A stretch of DNA of 64,000 nucleotides from Phytopythium helicoides (GCA_024867545.1 JANFNE010000013.1:434001-498000); one strand, 5' to 3'; positions 23,938-36,683 are shown, numbered from the stretch's first letter. Program-made: numbers and translations. Notes: a model not told the origin generated them from the letters alone.

Positions 23938-24427
23938 TTTGTTTTGCGTTCTTTTGCGTTCTTTTGCATTGACTCGCGTTCTTTTGCTTTGCTTTGCTTT
24001 TCCTTGCCTTGCCTTGGGTCGAGGTATATATGTTATCGCATTCAATTGCAGTACACTGCTTGGAATCGCTCGTTCGCTTGCTTGCTCGCGGCGTTCGCAT
24101 TTGTGTTTGTATTTGTGTTTGTATTTGTGTTTGTATTTGTGTGTGCATTTGTGTGTGCATTTGTGTGTGCATTTGTGTGTGCATTTGTGTTTACATTTGC
24201 GTTTACGTTTGTGATGGTTGATGCACACAAGTGAATTTCGTGTGTAGTCGGTCTGTTTCGTATATATTTCGCAGTGAGTATTCTAATCGTAAAGCATTTC
24301 GTACGAAATATGTCATATTGGTTCGGGATGTTGGTCTGTGTATAGGTTGACCGTTTTTGTTTGTTTTTCAGTGTATGGTGTTTGTATTTGTTGTTGTCTG
24401 TTTGTCTGTTTGTCTTTTTCGTTTCCT

Positions 24428-24461
<34 letters not shown>

Positions 24462-24512
24462 TTTGTGGTTAGGGGAGAGCGCGACATGTGTTTTTGGTTT
24501 GATCACTTTTGT

Positions 24513-24584
24513 GGCCTTGTGGTCTAGTGGTATGATTCTCGCTTTGGGTGCGAGAGGTCCCGGTTTCGATCACCGGCAGGGCCC
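24513..24584 (+). tRNA. tRNA-Pro(UGG), copy 25 of 49
   Basis: Identical to copy 1. Spacer 3a+4b; next copy 645 bp downstream. Confidence 0.93.
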
Positions 24585-25157
24585 TTTGTTTTGCGTTCTT
24601 TTGCGTTCTTTTGCATTGACTCGCGTTCTTTTGCTTTGCTTTGCTTTTCCTTGCCTTGCCTTGGGTCGAGGTATATATGTTATCGCATTCAATTGCAGTA
24701 CACTGCTTGGAATCGCTCGTTCGCTTGCTTGCTCGCGGCGTTCGCATTTGTGTTTGTATTTGTGTTTGTATTTGTGTTTGTATTTGTGTGTGCATTTGTG
24801 TGTGCATTTGTGTGTGCATTTGTGTGTGCATTTGTGTTTACATTTGCGTTTACGTTTGTGATGGTTGATGCACACAAGTGAATTTCGTGTGTAGTCGGTC
24901 TGTTTCGTATATATTTCGCAGTGAGTATTCTAATCGTAAAGCATTTCGTACGAAATATGTCATATTGGTTCGGGATGTTGGTCTGTGTATAGGTTGACCG
25001 TTTTTGTTTGTTTTTCAGTGTATGGTGTTTGTATTTGTTGTTGTCTGTTTGTCTGTTTGTCTTTTTCGTTTCCTTGCGTGTGTGTGTGTGTGTGTGTGTG
25101 TGTTTGTTTGTGGTTAGGGGAGAGCGCGACATGTGTTTTTGGTTTGATCACTTTTGT

Positions 25158-25229
25158 GGCCTTGTGGTCTAGTGGTATGATTCTCGCTTTGGGTGCGAGA
25201 GGTCCCGGTTTCGATCACCGGCAGGGCCC
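25158..25229 (+). tRNA. tRNA-Pro(UGG), copy 26 of 49
   Basis: Identical to copy 1. Spacer 3a+4b; next copy 643 bp downstream. Confidence 0.93.
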
Positions 25230-25800
25230 TTTGTTTTGCGTTCTTTTGCGTTCTTTTGCATTGACTCGCGTTCTTTTGCTTTGCTTTGCTTTTCCTTGCC
25301 TTGCCTTGGGTCGAGGTATATATGTTATCGCATTCAATTGCAGTACACTGCTTGGAATCGCTCGTTCGCTTGCTTGCTCGCGGCGTTCGCATTTGTGTTT
25401 GTATTTGTGTTTGTATTTGTGTTTGTATTTGTGTGTGCATTTGTGTGTGCATTTGTGTGTGCATTTGTGTGTGCATTTGTGTTTACATTTGCGTTTACGT
25501 TTGTGATGGTTGATGCACACAAGTGAATTTCGTGTGTAGTCGGTCTGTTTCGTATATATTTCGCAGTGAGTATTCTAATCGTAAAGCATTTCGTACGAAA
25601 TATGTCATATTGGTTCGGGATGTTGGTCTGTGTATAGGTTGACCGTTTTTGTTTGTTTTTCAGTGTATGGTGTTTGTATTTGTTGTTGTCTGTTTGTCTG
25701 TTTGTCTTTTTCGTTTCCTTGCGTGTGTGTGTGTGTGTGTGTGTGTTTGTTTGTGGTTAGGGGAGAGCGCGACATGTGTTTTTGGTTTGATCACTTTTGT

Positions 25801-25872
25801 GGCCTTGTGGTCTAGTGGTATGATTCTCGCTTTGGGTGCGAGAGGTCCCGGTTTCGATCACCGGCAGGGCCC
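25801..25872 (+). tRNA. tRNA-Pro(UGG), copy 27 of 49
   Basis: Identical to copy 1. Spacer 3a+4b; next copy 643 bp downstream. Confidence 0.93.
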
Positions 25873-26443
25873 TTTGTTTTGCGTTCTTTTGCGTTCTTTT
25901 GCATTGACTCGCGTTCTTTTGCTTTGCTTTGCTTTTCCTTGCCTTGCCTTGGGTCGAGGTATATATGTTATCGCATTCAATTGCAGTACACTGCTTGGAA
26001 TCGCTCGTTCGCTTGCTTGCTCGCGGCGTTCGCATTTGTGTTTGTATTTGTGTTTGTATTTGTGTTTGTATTTGTGTGTGCATTTGTGTGTGCATTTGTG
26101 TGTGCATTTGTGTGTGCATTTGTGTTTACATTTGCGTTTACGTTTGTGATGGTTGATGCACACAAGTGAATTTCGTGTGTAGTCGGTCTGTTTCGTATAT
26201 ATTTCGCAGTGAGTATTCTAATCGTAAAGCATTTCGTACGAAATATGTCATATTGGTTCGGGATGTTGGTCTGTGTATAGGTTGACCGTTTTTGTTTGTT
26301 TTTCAGTGTATGGTGTTTGTATTTGTTGTTGTCTGTTTGTCTGTTTGTCTTTTTCGTTTCCTTGCGTGTGTGTGTGTGTGTGTGTGTGTTTGTTTGTGGT
26401 TAGGGGAGAGCGCGACATGTGTTTTTGGTTTGATCACTTTTGT

Positions 26444-26515
26444 GGCCTTGTGGTCTAGTGGTATGATTCTCGCTTTGGGTGCGAGAGGTCCCGGTTTCGA
26501 TCACCGGCAGGGCCC
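26444..26515 (+). tRNA. tRNA-Pro(UGG), copy 28 of 49
   Basis: Identical to copy 1. Spacer 2a+5b; next copy 643 bp downstream. Confidence 0.93.
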
Positions 26516-27086
26516 TTTGTTTTGCGTTCTTTTGCGTTCTTTTGCATTGACTCGCGTTCTTTTGCTTTGCTTTGCTTTTCCTTGCCTTGCCTTGGGTCGA
26601 GGTATATATGTTATCGCATTCAATTGCAGTACACTGCTTGGAATCGCTCGTTCGCTTGCTTGCTCGCGGCGTTCGCATTTGTGTTTGTATTTGTGTTTGT
26701 ATTTGTGTGTGCATTTGTGTGTGCATTTGTGTGTGCATTTGTGTGTGCATTTGTGTGTGCATTTGTGTTTACATTTGCGTTTACGTTTGTGATGGTTGAT
26801 GCACACAAGTGAATTTCGTGTGTAGTCGGTCTGTTTCGTATATATTTCGCAGTGAGTATTCTAATCGTAAAGCATTTCGTACGAAATATGTCATATTGGT
26901 TCGGGATGTTGGTCTGTGTATAGGTTGACCGTTTTTGTTTGTTTTTCAGTGTATGGTGTTTGTATTTGTTGTTGTCTGTTTGTCTGTTTGTCTTTTTCGT
27001 TTCCTTGCGTGTGTGTGTGTGTGTGTGTGTGTTTGTTTGTGGTTAGGGGAGAGCGCGACATGTGTTTTTGGTTTGATCACTTTTGT

Positions 27087-27158
27087 GGCCTTGTGGTCTA
27101 GTGGTATGATTCTCGCTTTGGGTGCGAGAGGTCCCGGTTTCGATCACCGGCAGGGCCC
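27087..27158 (+). tRNA. tRNA-Pro(UGG), copy 29 of 49
   Basis: Identical to copy 1. Its spacer has a rearranged minisatellite (27320-27360, type-a blocks replaced by irregular GTGTTTGT sequence) followed by 3b; next copy 635 bp downstream. Confidence 0.93.
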
Positions 27159-27721
27159 TTTGTTTTGCGTTCTTTTGCGTTCTTTTGCATTGACTCGCGT
27201 TCTTTTGCTTTGCTTTGCTTTTCCTTGCCTTGCCTTGGGTCGAGGTATATATGTTATCGCATTCAATTGCAGTACACTGCTTGGAATCGCTCGTTCGCTT
27301 GCTTGCTCGCGGCGTTCGCAGTTGTGTTTGTGTGTTTGTATTTGTGTGTTTGTGTTGATTTGTGTGTGCATTTGTGTGTGCATTTGTGTGTGCATTTGTG
27401 TTTACATTTGCGTTTACGTTTGTGATGGTTGATGCACACAAGTGAATTTCGTGTGTAGTCGGTCTGTTTCGTATATATTTCGCAGTGAGTATTCTAATCG
27501 TAAAGCATTTCGTACGAAATATGTCATATTGGTTCGGGATGTTGGTCTGTGTATAGGTTGACCGTTTTTGTTTGTTTTTCAGTGTATGGTGTTTGTATTT
27601 GTTGTTGTCTGTTTGTCTGTTTGTCTTTTTCGTTTCCTTGCGTGTGTGTGTGTGTGTGTGTGTTTGTTTGTTTGTGGTTAGGGGAGAGCGCGACATGTGT
27701 TTTTGGTTTGATCACTTTTGT

Positions 27722-27793
27722 GGCCTTGTGGTCTAGTGGTATGATTCTCGCTTTGGGTGCGAGAGGTCCCGGTTTCGATCACCGGCAGGGCCC
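27722..27793 (+). tRNA. tRNA-Pro(UGG), copy 30 of 49
   Basis: Identical to copy 1. It is preceded by an extra GTTT block. Spacer 4a+3b; next copy 643 bp downstream. Confidence 0.93.
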
Positions 27794-28364
27794 TTTGTTT
27801 TGCGTTCTTTTGCGTTCTTTTGCATTGACTCGCGTTCTTTTGCTTTGCTTTGCTTTTCCTTGCCTTGCCTTGGGTCGAGGTATATATGTTATCGCATTCA
27901 ATTGCAGTACACTGCTTGGAATCGCTCGTTCGCTTGCTTGCTCGCGGCGTTCGCATTTGTGTTTGTATTTGTGTTTGTATTTGTGTTTGTATTTGTGTTT
28001 GTATTTGTGTGTGCATTTGTGTGTGCATTTGTGTGTGCATTTGTGTTTACATTTGCGTTTACGTTTGTGATGGTTGATGCACACAAGTGAATTTCGTGTG
28101 TAGTCGGTCTGTTTCGTATATATTTCGCAGTGAGTATTCTAATCGTAAAGCATTTCGTACGAAATATGTCATATTGGTTCGGGATGTTGGTCTGTGTATA
28201 GGTTGACCGTTTTTGTTTGTTTTTCAGTGTATGGTGTTTGTATTTGTTGTTGTCTGTTTGTCTGTTTGTCTTTTTCGTTTCCTTGCGTGTGTGTGTGTGT
28301 GTGTGTGTGTTTGTTTGTGGTTAGGGGAGAGCGCGACATGTGTTTTTGGTTTGATCACTTTTGT

Positions 28365-28436
28365 GGCCTTGTGGTCTAGTGGTATGATTCTCGCTTTGGG
28401 TGCGAGAGGTCCCGGTTTCGATCACCGGCAGGGCCC
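28365..28436 (+). tRNA. tRNA-Pro(UGG), copy 31 of 49
   Basis: Identical to copy 1. Spacer 2a+5b; next copy 641 bp downstream. Confidence 0.93.
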
Positions 28437-29005
28437 TTTGTTTTGCGTTCTTTTGCGTTCTTTTGCATTGACTCGCGTTCTTTTGCTTTGCTTTGCTTTT
28501 CCTTGCCTTGCCTTGGGTCGAGGTATATATGTTATCGCATTCAATTGCAGTACACTGCTTGGAATCGCTCGTTCGCTTGCTTGCTCGCGGCGTTCGCATT
28601 TGTGTTTGTATTTGTGTTTGTATTTGTGTGTGCATTTGTGTGTGCATTTGTGTGTGCATTTGTGTGTGCATTTGTGTGTGCATTTGTGTTTACATTTGCG
28701 TTTACGTTTGTGATGGTTGATGCACACAAGTGAATTTCGTGTGTAGTCGGTCTGTTTCGTATATATTTCGCAGTGAGTATTCTAATCGTAAAGCATTTCG
28801 TACGAAATATGTCATATTGGTTCGGGATGTTGGTCTGTGTATAGGTTGACCGTTTTTGTTTGTTTTTCAGTGTATGGTGTTTGTATTTGTTGTTGTCTGT
28901 TTGTCTGTTTGTCTTTTTCGTTTCCTTGCGTGTGTGTGTGTGTGTGTGTGTTTGTTTGTGGTTAGGGGAGAGCGCGACATGTGTTTTTGGTTTGATCACT
29001 TTTGT

Positions 29006-29077
29006 GGCCTTGTGGTCTAGTGGTATGATTCTCGCTTTGGGTGCGAGAGGTCCCGGTTTCGATCACCGGCAGGGCCC
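29006..29077 (+). tRNA. tRNA-Pro(UGG), copy 32 of 49
   Basis: Identical to copy 1. Spacer 2a+5b; next copy 645 bp downstream. Confidence 0.93.
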
Positions 29078-29650
29078 TTTGTTTTGCGTTCTTTTGCGTT
29101 CTTTTGCATTGACTCGCGTTCTTTTGCTTTGCTTTGCTTTTCCTTGCCTTGCCTTGGGTCGAGGTATATATGTTATCGCATTCAATTGCAGTACACTGCT
29201 TGGAATCGCTCGTTCGCTTGCTTGCTCGCGGCGTTCGCATTTGTGTTTGTATTTGTGTTTGTATTTGTGTGTGCATTTGTGTGTGCATTTGTGTGTGCAT
29301 TTGTGTGTGCATTTGTGTGTGCATTTGTGTTTACATTTGCGTTTACGTTTGTGATGGTTGATGCACACAAGTGAATTTCGTGTGTAGTCGGTCTGTTTCG
29401 TATATATTTCGCAGTGAGTATTCTAATCGTAAAGCATTTCGTACGAAATATGTCATATTGGTTCGGGATGTTGGTCTGTGTATAGGTTGACCGTTTTTGT
29501 TTGTTTTTCAGTGTATGGTGTTTGTATTTGTTGTTGTCTGTTTGTCTGTTTGTCTTTTTCGTTTCCTTGCGTGTGTGTGTGTGTGTGTGTGTGTGTTTGT
29601 TTGTGGTTAGGGGAGAGCGCGACATGTGTTTTTGGTTTGATCACTTTTGT

Positions 29651-29722
29651 GGCCTTGTGGTCTAGTGGTATGATTCTCGCTTTGGGTGCGAGAGGTCCCG
29701 GTTTCGATCACCGGCAGGGCCC
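29651..29722 (+). tRNA. tRNA-Pro(UGG), copy 33 of 49
   Basis: Identical to copy 1. Spacer 4a+3b; next copy 641 bp downstream. Confidence 0.93.
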
Positions 29723-30291
29723 TTTGTTTTGCGTTCTTTTGCGTTCTTTTGCATTGACTCGCGTTCTTTTGCTTTGCTTTGCTTTTCCTTGCCTTGCCTT
29801 GGGTCGAGGTATATATGTTATCGCATTCAATTGCAGTACACTGCTTGGAATCGCTCGTTCGCTTGCTTGCTCGCGGCGTTCGCATTTGTGTTTGTATTTG
29901 TGTTTGTATTTGTGTTTGTATTTGTGTTTGTATTTGTGTGTGCATTTGTGTGTGCATTTGTGTGTGCATTTGTGTTTACATTTGCGTTTACGTTTGTGAT
30001 GGTTGATGCACACAAGTGAATTTCGTGTGTAGTCGGTCTGTTTCGTATATATTTCGCAGTGAGTATTCTAATCGTAAAGCATTTCGTACGAAATATGTCA
30101 TATTGGTTCGGGATGTTGGTCTGTGTATAGGTTGACCGTTTTTGTTTGTTTTTCAGTGTATGGTGTTTGTATTTGTTGTTGTCTGTTTGTCTGTTTGTCT
30201 TTTTCGTTTCCTTGCGTGTGTGTGTGTGTGTGTGTGTTTGTTTGTGGTTAGGGGAGAGCGCGACATGTGTTTTTGGTTTGATCACTTTTGT

Positions 30292-30363
30292 GGCCTTGTG
30301 GTCTAGTGGTATGATTCTCGCTTTGGGTGCGAGAGGTCCCGGTTTCGATCACCGGCAGGGCCC
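30292..30363 (+). tRNA. tRNA-Pro(UGG), copy 34 of 49
   Basis: Identical to copy 1. A private C-to-G change at 30377 lies 14 bp after the gene. Spacer 4a+2b; next copy 629 bp downstream. Confidence 0.93.
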
Positions 30364-30920
30364 TTTGTTTTGCGTTGTTTTGCGTTCTTTTGCATTGACT
30401 CGCGTTCTTTTGCTTTGCTTTGCTTTTCCTTGCCTTGCCTTGGGTCGAGGTATATATGTTATCGCATTCAATTGCAGTACACTGCTTGGAATCGCTCGTT
30501 CGCTTGCTTGCTCGCGGCGTTCGCATTTGTGTTTGTATTTGTGTTTGTATTTGTGTTTGTATTTGTGTTTGTATTTGTGTGTGCATTTGTGTGTGCATTT
30601 GTGTTTACATTTGCGTTTACGTTTGTGATGGTTGATGCACACAAGTGAATTTCGTGTGTAGTCGGTCTGTTTCGTATATATTTCGCAGTGAGTATTCTAA
30701 TCGTAAAGCATTTCGTACGAAATATGTCATATTGGTTCGGGATGTTGGTCTGTGTATAGGTTGACCGTTTTTGTTTGTTTTTCAGTGTATGGTGTTTGTA
30801 TTTGTTGTTGTCTGTTTGTCTGTTTGTCTTTTTCGTTTCCTTGCGTGTGTGTGTGTGTGTGTGTGTTTGTTTGTGGTTAGGGGAGAGCGCGACATGTGTT
30901 TTTGGTTTGATCACTTTTGT

Positions 30921-30992
30921 GGCCTTGTGGTCTAGTGGTATGATTCTCGCTTTGGGTGCGAGAGGTCCCGGTTTCGATCACCGGCAGGGCCC
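30921..30992 (+). tRNA. tRNA-Pro(UGG), copy 35 of 49
   Basis: Identical to copy 1. Spacer 4a+3b; next copy 641 bp downstream. Confidence 0.93.
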
Positions 30993-31561
30993 TTTGTTTT
31001 GCGTTCTTTTGCGTTCTTTTGCATTGACTCGCGTTCTTTTGCTTTGCTTTGCTTTTCCTTGCCTTGCCTTGGGTCGAGGTATATATGTTATCGCATTCAA
31101 TTGCAGTACACTGCTTGGAATCGCTCGTTCGCTTGCTTGCTCGCGGCGTTCGCATTTGTGTTTGTATTTGTGTTTGTATTTGTGTTTGTATTTGTGTTTG
31201 TATTTGTGTGTGCATTTGTGTGTGCATTTGTGTGTGCATTTGTGTTTACATTTGCGTTTACGTTTGTGATGGTTGATGCACACAAGTGAATTTCGTGTGT
31301 AGTCGGTCTGTTTCGTATATATTTCGCAGTGAGTATTCTAATCGTAAAGCATTTCGTACGAAATATGTCATATTGGTTCGGGATGTTGGTCTGTGTATAG
31401 GTTGACCGTTTTTGTTTGTTTTTCAGTGTATGGTGTTTGTATTTGTTGTTGTCTGTTTGTCTGTTTGTCTTTTTCGTTTCCTTGCGTGTGTGTGTGTGTG
31501 TGTGTGTTTGTTTGTGGTTAGGGGAGAGCGCGACATGTGTTTTTGGTTTGATCACTTTTGT

Positions 31562-31633
31562 GGCCTTGTGGTCTAGTGGTATGATTCTCGCTTTGGGTGC
31601 GAGAGGTCCCGGTTTCGATCACCGGCAGGGCCC
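31562..31633 (+). tRNA. tRNA-Pro(UGG), copy 36 of 49
   Basis: Identical to copy 1. Spacer 4a+2b plus one extra TTTGCGTTTACA block near 31880; next copy 641 bp downstream. Confidence 0.93.
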
Positions 31634-32202
31634 TTTGTTTTGCGTTCTTTTGCGTTCTTTTGCATTGACTCGCGTTCTTTTGCTTTGCTTTGCTTTTCCT
31701 TGCCTTGCCTTGGGTCGAGGTATATATGTTATCGCATTCAATTGCAGTACACTGCTTGGAATCGCTCGTTCGCTTGCTTGCTCGCGGCGTTCGCATTTGT
31801 GTTTGTATTTGTGTTTGTATTTGTGTTTGTATTTGTGTTTGTATTTGTGTGTGCATTTGTGTGTGCATTTGTGTTTACATTTGCGTTTACATTTGCGTTT
31901 ACGTTTGTGATGGTTGATGCACACAAGTGAATTTCGTGTGTAGTCGGTCTGTTTCGTATATATTTCGCAGTGAGTATTCTAATCGTAAAGCATTTCGTAC
32001 GAAATATGTCATATTGGTTCGGGATGTTGGTCTGTGTATAGGTTGACCGTTTTTGTTTGTTTTTCAGTGTATGGTGTTTGTATTTGTTGTTGTCTGTTTG
32101 TCTGTTTGTCTTTTTCGTTTCCTTGCGTGTGTGTGTGTGTGTGTGTGTTTGTTTGTGGTTAGGGGAGAGCGCGACATGTGTTTTTGGTTTGATCACTTTT
32201 GT

Positions 32203-32274
32203 GGCCTTGTGGTCTAGTGGTATGATTCTCGCTTTGGGTGCGAGAGGTCCCGGTTTCGATCACCGGCAGGGCCC
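32203..32274 (+). tRNA. tRNA-Pro(UGG), copy 37 of 49
   Basis: Identical to copy 1. Spacer 4a+2b; next copy 629 bp downstream. Confidence 0.93.
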
Positions 32275-32831
32275 TTTGTTTTGCGTTCTTTTGCGTTCTT
32301 TTGCATTGACTCGCGTTCTTTTGCTTTGCTTTGCTTTTCCTTGCCTTGCCTTGGGTCGAGGTATATATGTTATCGCATTCAATTGCAGTACACTGCTTGG
32401 AATCGCTCGTTCGCTTGCTTGCTCGCGGCGTTCGCATTTGTGTTTGTATTTGTGTTTGTATTTGTGTTTGTATTTGTGTTTGTATTTGTGTGTGCATTTG
32501 TGTGTGCATTTGTGTTTACATTTGCGTTTACGTTTGTGATGGTTGATGCACACAAGTGAATTTCGTGTGTAGTCGGTCTGTTTCGTATATATTTCGCAGT
32601 GAGTATTCTAATCGTAAAGCATTTCGTACGAAATATGTCATATTGGTTCGGGATGTTGGTCTGTGTATAGGTTGACCGTTTTTGTTTGTTTTTCAGTGTA
32701 TGGTGTTTGTATTTGTTGTTGTCTGTTTGTCTGTTTGTCTTTTTCGTTTCCTTGCGTGTGTGTGTGTGTGTGTGTGTTTGTTTGTGGTTAGGGGAGAGCG
32801 CGACATGTGTTTTTGGTTTGATCACTTTTGT

Positions 32832-32903
32832 GGCCTTGTGGTCTAGTGGTATGATTCTCGCTTTGGGTGCGAGAGGTCCCGGTTTCGATCACCGGCAGGG
32901 CCC
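32832..32903 (+). tRNA. tRNA-Pro(UGG), copy 38 of 49
   Basis: Identical to copy 1. Spacer 4a+3b; next copy 639 bp downstream. Confidence 0.93.
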
Positions 32904-33470
32904 TTTGTTTTGCGTTCTTTTGCGTTCTTTTGCATTGACTCGCGTTCTTTTGCTTTGCTTTGCTTTTCCTTGCCTTGCCTTGGGTCGAGGTATATATGTT
33001 ATCGCATTCAATTGCAGTACACTGCTTGGAATCGCTCGTTCGCTTGCTTGCTCGCGGCGTTCGCATTTGTGTTTGTATTTGTGTTTGTATTTGTGTTTGT
33101 ATTTGTGTTTGTATTTGTGTGTGCATTTGTGTGTGCATTTGTGTGTGCATTTGTGTTTACATTTGCGTTTACGTTTGTGATGGTTGATGCACACAAGTGA
33201 ATTTCGTGTGTAGTCGGTCTGTTTCGTATATATTTCGCAGTGAGTATTCTAATCGTAAAGCATTTCGTACGAAATATGTCATATTGGTTCGGGATGTTGG
33301 TCTGTGTATAGGTTGACCGTTTTTGTTTGTTTTTCAGTGTATGGTGTTTGTATTTGTTGTTGTCTGTTTGTCTGTTTGTCTTTTTCGTTTCCTTGCGTGT
33401 GTGTGTGTGTGTGTGTTTGTTTGTGGTTAGGGGAGAGCGCGACATGTGTTTTTGGTTTGATCACTTTTGT

Positions 33471-33542
33471 GGCCTTGTGGTCTAGTGGTATGATTCTCGC
33501 TTTGGGTGCGAGAGGTCCCGGTTTCGATCACCGGCAGGGCCC
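33471..33542 (+). tRNA. tRNA-Pro(UGG), copy 39 of 49
   Basis: Identical to copy 1, after the shortest GT tract class. Spacer 4a+3b; next copy 641 bp downstream. Confidence 0.93.
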
Positions 33543-34111
33543 TTTGTTTTGCGTTCTTTTGCGTTCTTTTGCATTGACTCGCGTTCTTTTGCTTTGCTTT
33601 GCTTTTCCTTGCCTTGCCTTGGGTCGAGGTATATATGTTATCGCATTCAATTGCAGTACACTGCTTGGAATCGCTCGTTCGCTTGCTTGCTCGCGGCGTT
33701 CGCATTTGTGTTTGTATTTGTGTTTGTATTTGTGTTTGTATTTGTGTTTGTATTTGTGTGTGCATTTGTGTGTGCATTTGTGTGTGCATTTGTGTTTACA
33801 TTTGCGTTTACGTTTGTGATGGTTGATGCACACAAGTGAATTTCGTGTGTAGTCGGTCTGTTTCGTATATATTTCGCAGTGAGTATTCTAATCGTAAAGC
33901 ATTTCGTACGAAATATGTCATATTGGTTCGGGATGTTGGTCTGTGTATAGGTTGACCGTTTTTGTTTGTTTTTCAGTGTATGGTGTTTGTATTTGTTGTT
34001 GTCTGTTTGTCTGTTTGTCTTTTTCGTTTCCTTGCGTGTGTGTGTGTGTGTGTGTGTTTGTTTGTGGTTAGGGGAGAGCGCGACATGTGTTTTTGGTTTG
34101 ATCACTTTTGT

Positions 34112-34183
34112 GGCCTTGTGGTCTAGTGGTATGATTCTCGCTTTGGGTGCGAGAGGTCCCGGTTTCGATCACCGGCAGGGCCC
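34112..34183 (+). tRNA. tRNA-Pro(UGG), copy 40 of 49
   Basis: Identical to copy 1. Spacer 4a+3b; next copy 641 bp downstream. Confidence 0.93.
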
Positions 34184-34752
34184 TTTGTTTTGCGTTCTTT
34201 TGCGTTCTTTTGCATTGACTCGCGTTCTTTTGCTTTGCTTTGCTTTTCCTTGCCTTGCCTTGGGTCGAGGTATATATGTTATCGCATTCAATTGCAGTAC
34301 ACTGCTTGGAATCGCTCGTTCGCTTGCTTGCTCGCGGCGTTCGCATTTGTGTTTGTATTTGTGTTTGTATTTGTGTTTGTATTTGTGTTTGTATTTGTGT
34401 GTGCATTTGTGTGTGCATTTGTGTGTGCATTTGTGTTTACATTTGCGTTTACGTTTGTGATGGTTGATGCACACAAGTGAATTTCGTGTGTAGTCGGTCT
34501 GTTTCGTATATATTTCGCAGTGAGTATTCTAATCGTAAAGCATTTCGTACGAAATATGTCATATTGGTTCGGGATGTTGGTCTGTGTATAGGTTGACCGT
34601 TTTTGTTTGTTTTTCAGTGTATGGTGTTTGTATTTGTTGTTGTCTGTTTGTCTGTTTGTCTTTTTCGTTTCCTTGCGTGTGTGTGTGTGTGTGTGTGTTT
34701 GTTTGTGGTTAGGGGAGAGCGCGACATGTGTTTTTGGTTTGATCACTTTTGT

Positions 34753-34824
34753 GGCCTTGTGGTCTAGTGGTATGATTCTCGCTTTGGGTGCGAGAGGTCC
34801 CGGTTTCGATCACCGGCAGGGCCC
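34753..34824 (+). tRNA. tRNA-Pro(UGG), copy 41 of 49
   Basis: Identical to copy 1. Spacer 3a+4b; next copy 645 bp downstream. Confidence 0.93.
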
Positions 34825-35397
34825 TTTGTTTTGCGTTCTTTTGCGTTCTTTTGCATTGACTCGCGTTCTTTTGCTTTGCTTTGCTTTTCCTTGCCTTGCC
34901 TTGGGTCGAGGTATATATGTTATCGCATTCAATTGCAGTACACTGCTTGGAATCGCTCGTTCGCTTGCTTGCTCGCGGCGTTCGCATTTGTGTTTGTATT
35001 TGTGTTTGTATTTGTGTTTGTATTTGTGTGTGCATTTGTGTGTGCATTTGTGTGTGCATTTGTGTGTGCATTTGTGTTTACATTTGCGTTTACGTTTGTG
35101 ATGGTTGATGCACACAAGTGAATTTCGTGTGTAGTCGGTCTGTTTCGTATATATTTCGCAGTGAGTATTCTAATCGTAAAGCATTTCGTACGAAATATGT
35201 CATATTGGTTCGGGATGTTGGTCTGTGTATAGGTTGACCGTTTTTGTTTGTTTTTCAGTGTATGGTGTTTGTATTTGTTGTTGTCTGTTTGTCTGTTTGT
35301 CTTTTTCGTTTCCTTGCGTGTGTGTGTGTGTGTGTGTGTTTGTTTGTTTGTGGTTAGGGGAGAGCGCGACATGTGTTTTTGGTTTGATCACTTTTGT

Positions 35398-35469
35398 GGC
35401 CTTGTGGTCTAGTGGTATGATTCTCGCTTTGGGTGCGAGAGGTCCCGGTTTCGATCACCGGCAGGGCCC
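35398..35469 (+). tRNA. tRNA-Pro(UGG), copy 42 of 49
   Basis: Identical to copy 1. It is preceded by an extra GTTT block. Spacer 3a+4b; next copy 645 bp downstream. Confidence 0.93.
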
Positions 35470-36042
35470 TTTGTTTTGCGTTCTTTTGCGTTCTTTTGCA
35501 TTGACTCGCGTTCTTTTGCTTTGCTTTGCTTTTCCTTGCCTTGCCTTGGGTCGAGGTATATATGTTATCGCATTCAATTGCAGTACACTGCTTGGAATCG
35601 CTCGTTCGCTTGCTTGCTCGCGGCGTTCGCATTTGTGTTTGTATTTGTGTTTGTATTTGTGTTTGTATTTGTGTGTGCATTTGTGTGTGCATTTGTGTGT
35701 GCATTTGTGTGTGCATTTGTGTTTACATTTGCGTTTACGTTTGTGATGGTTGATGCACACAAGTGAATTTCGTGTGTAGTCGGTCTGTTTCGTATATATT
35801 TCGCAGTGAGTATTCTAATCGTAAAGCATTTCGTACGAAATATGTCATATTGGTTCGGGATGTTGGTCTGTGTATAGGTTGACCGTTTTTGTTTGTTTTT
35901 CAGTGTATGGTGTTTGTATTTGTTGTTGTCTGTTTGTCTGTTTGTCTTTTTCGTTTCCTTGCGTGTGTGTGTGTGTGTGTGTGTTTGTTTGTTTGTGGTT
36001 AGGGGAGAGCGCGACATGTGTTTTTGGTTTGATCACTTTTGT

Positions 36043-36114
36043 GGCCTTGTGGTCTAGTGGTATGATTCTCGCTTTGGGTGCGAGAGGTCCCGGTTTCGAT
36101 CACCGGCAGGGCCC
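36043..36114 (+). tRNA. tRNA-Pro(UGG), copy 43 of 49
   Basis: Identical to copy 1. It has the same extra GTTT block as copy 42. Spacer 4a+3b; next copy 641 bp downstream. Confidence 0.93.
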
Positions 36115-36683
36115 TTTGTTTTGCGTTCTTTTGCGTTCTTTTGCATTGACTCGCGTTCTTTTGCTTTGCTTTGCTTTTCCTTGCCTTGCCTTGGGTCGAG
36201 GTATATATGTTATCGCATTCAATTGCAGTACACTGCTTGGAATCGCTCGTTCGCTTGCTTGCTCGCGGCGTTCGCATTTGTGTTTGTATTTGTGTTTGTA
36301 TTTGTGTTTGTATTTGTGTTTGTATTTGTGTGTGCATTTGTGTGTGCATTTGTGTGTGCATTTGTGTTTACATTTGCGTTTACGTTTGTGATGGTTGATG
36401 CACACAAGTGAATTTCGTGTGTAGTCGGTCTGTTTCGTATATATTTCGCAGTGAGTATTCTAATCGTAAAGCATTTCGTACGAAATATGTCATATTGGTT
36501 CGGGATGTTGGTCTGTGTATAGGTTGACCGTTTTTGTTTGTTTTTCAGTGTATGGTGTTTGTATTTGTTGTTGTCTGTTTGTCTGTTTGTCTTTTTCGTT
36601 TCCTTGCGTGTGTGTGTGTGTGTGTGTGTTTGTTTGTGGTTAGGGGAGAGCGCGACATGTGTTTTTGGTTTGATCACTTTTGT

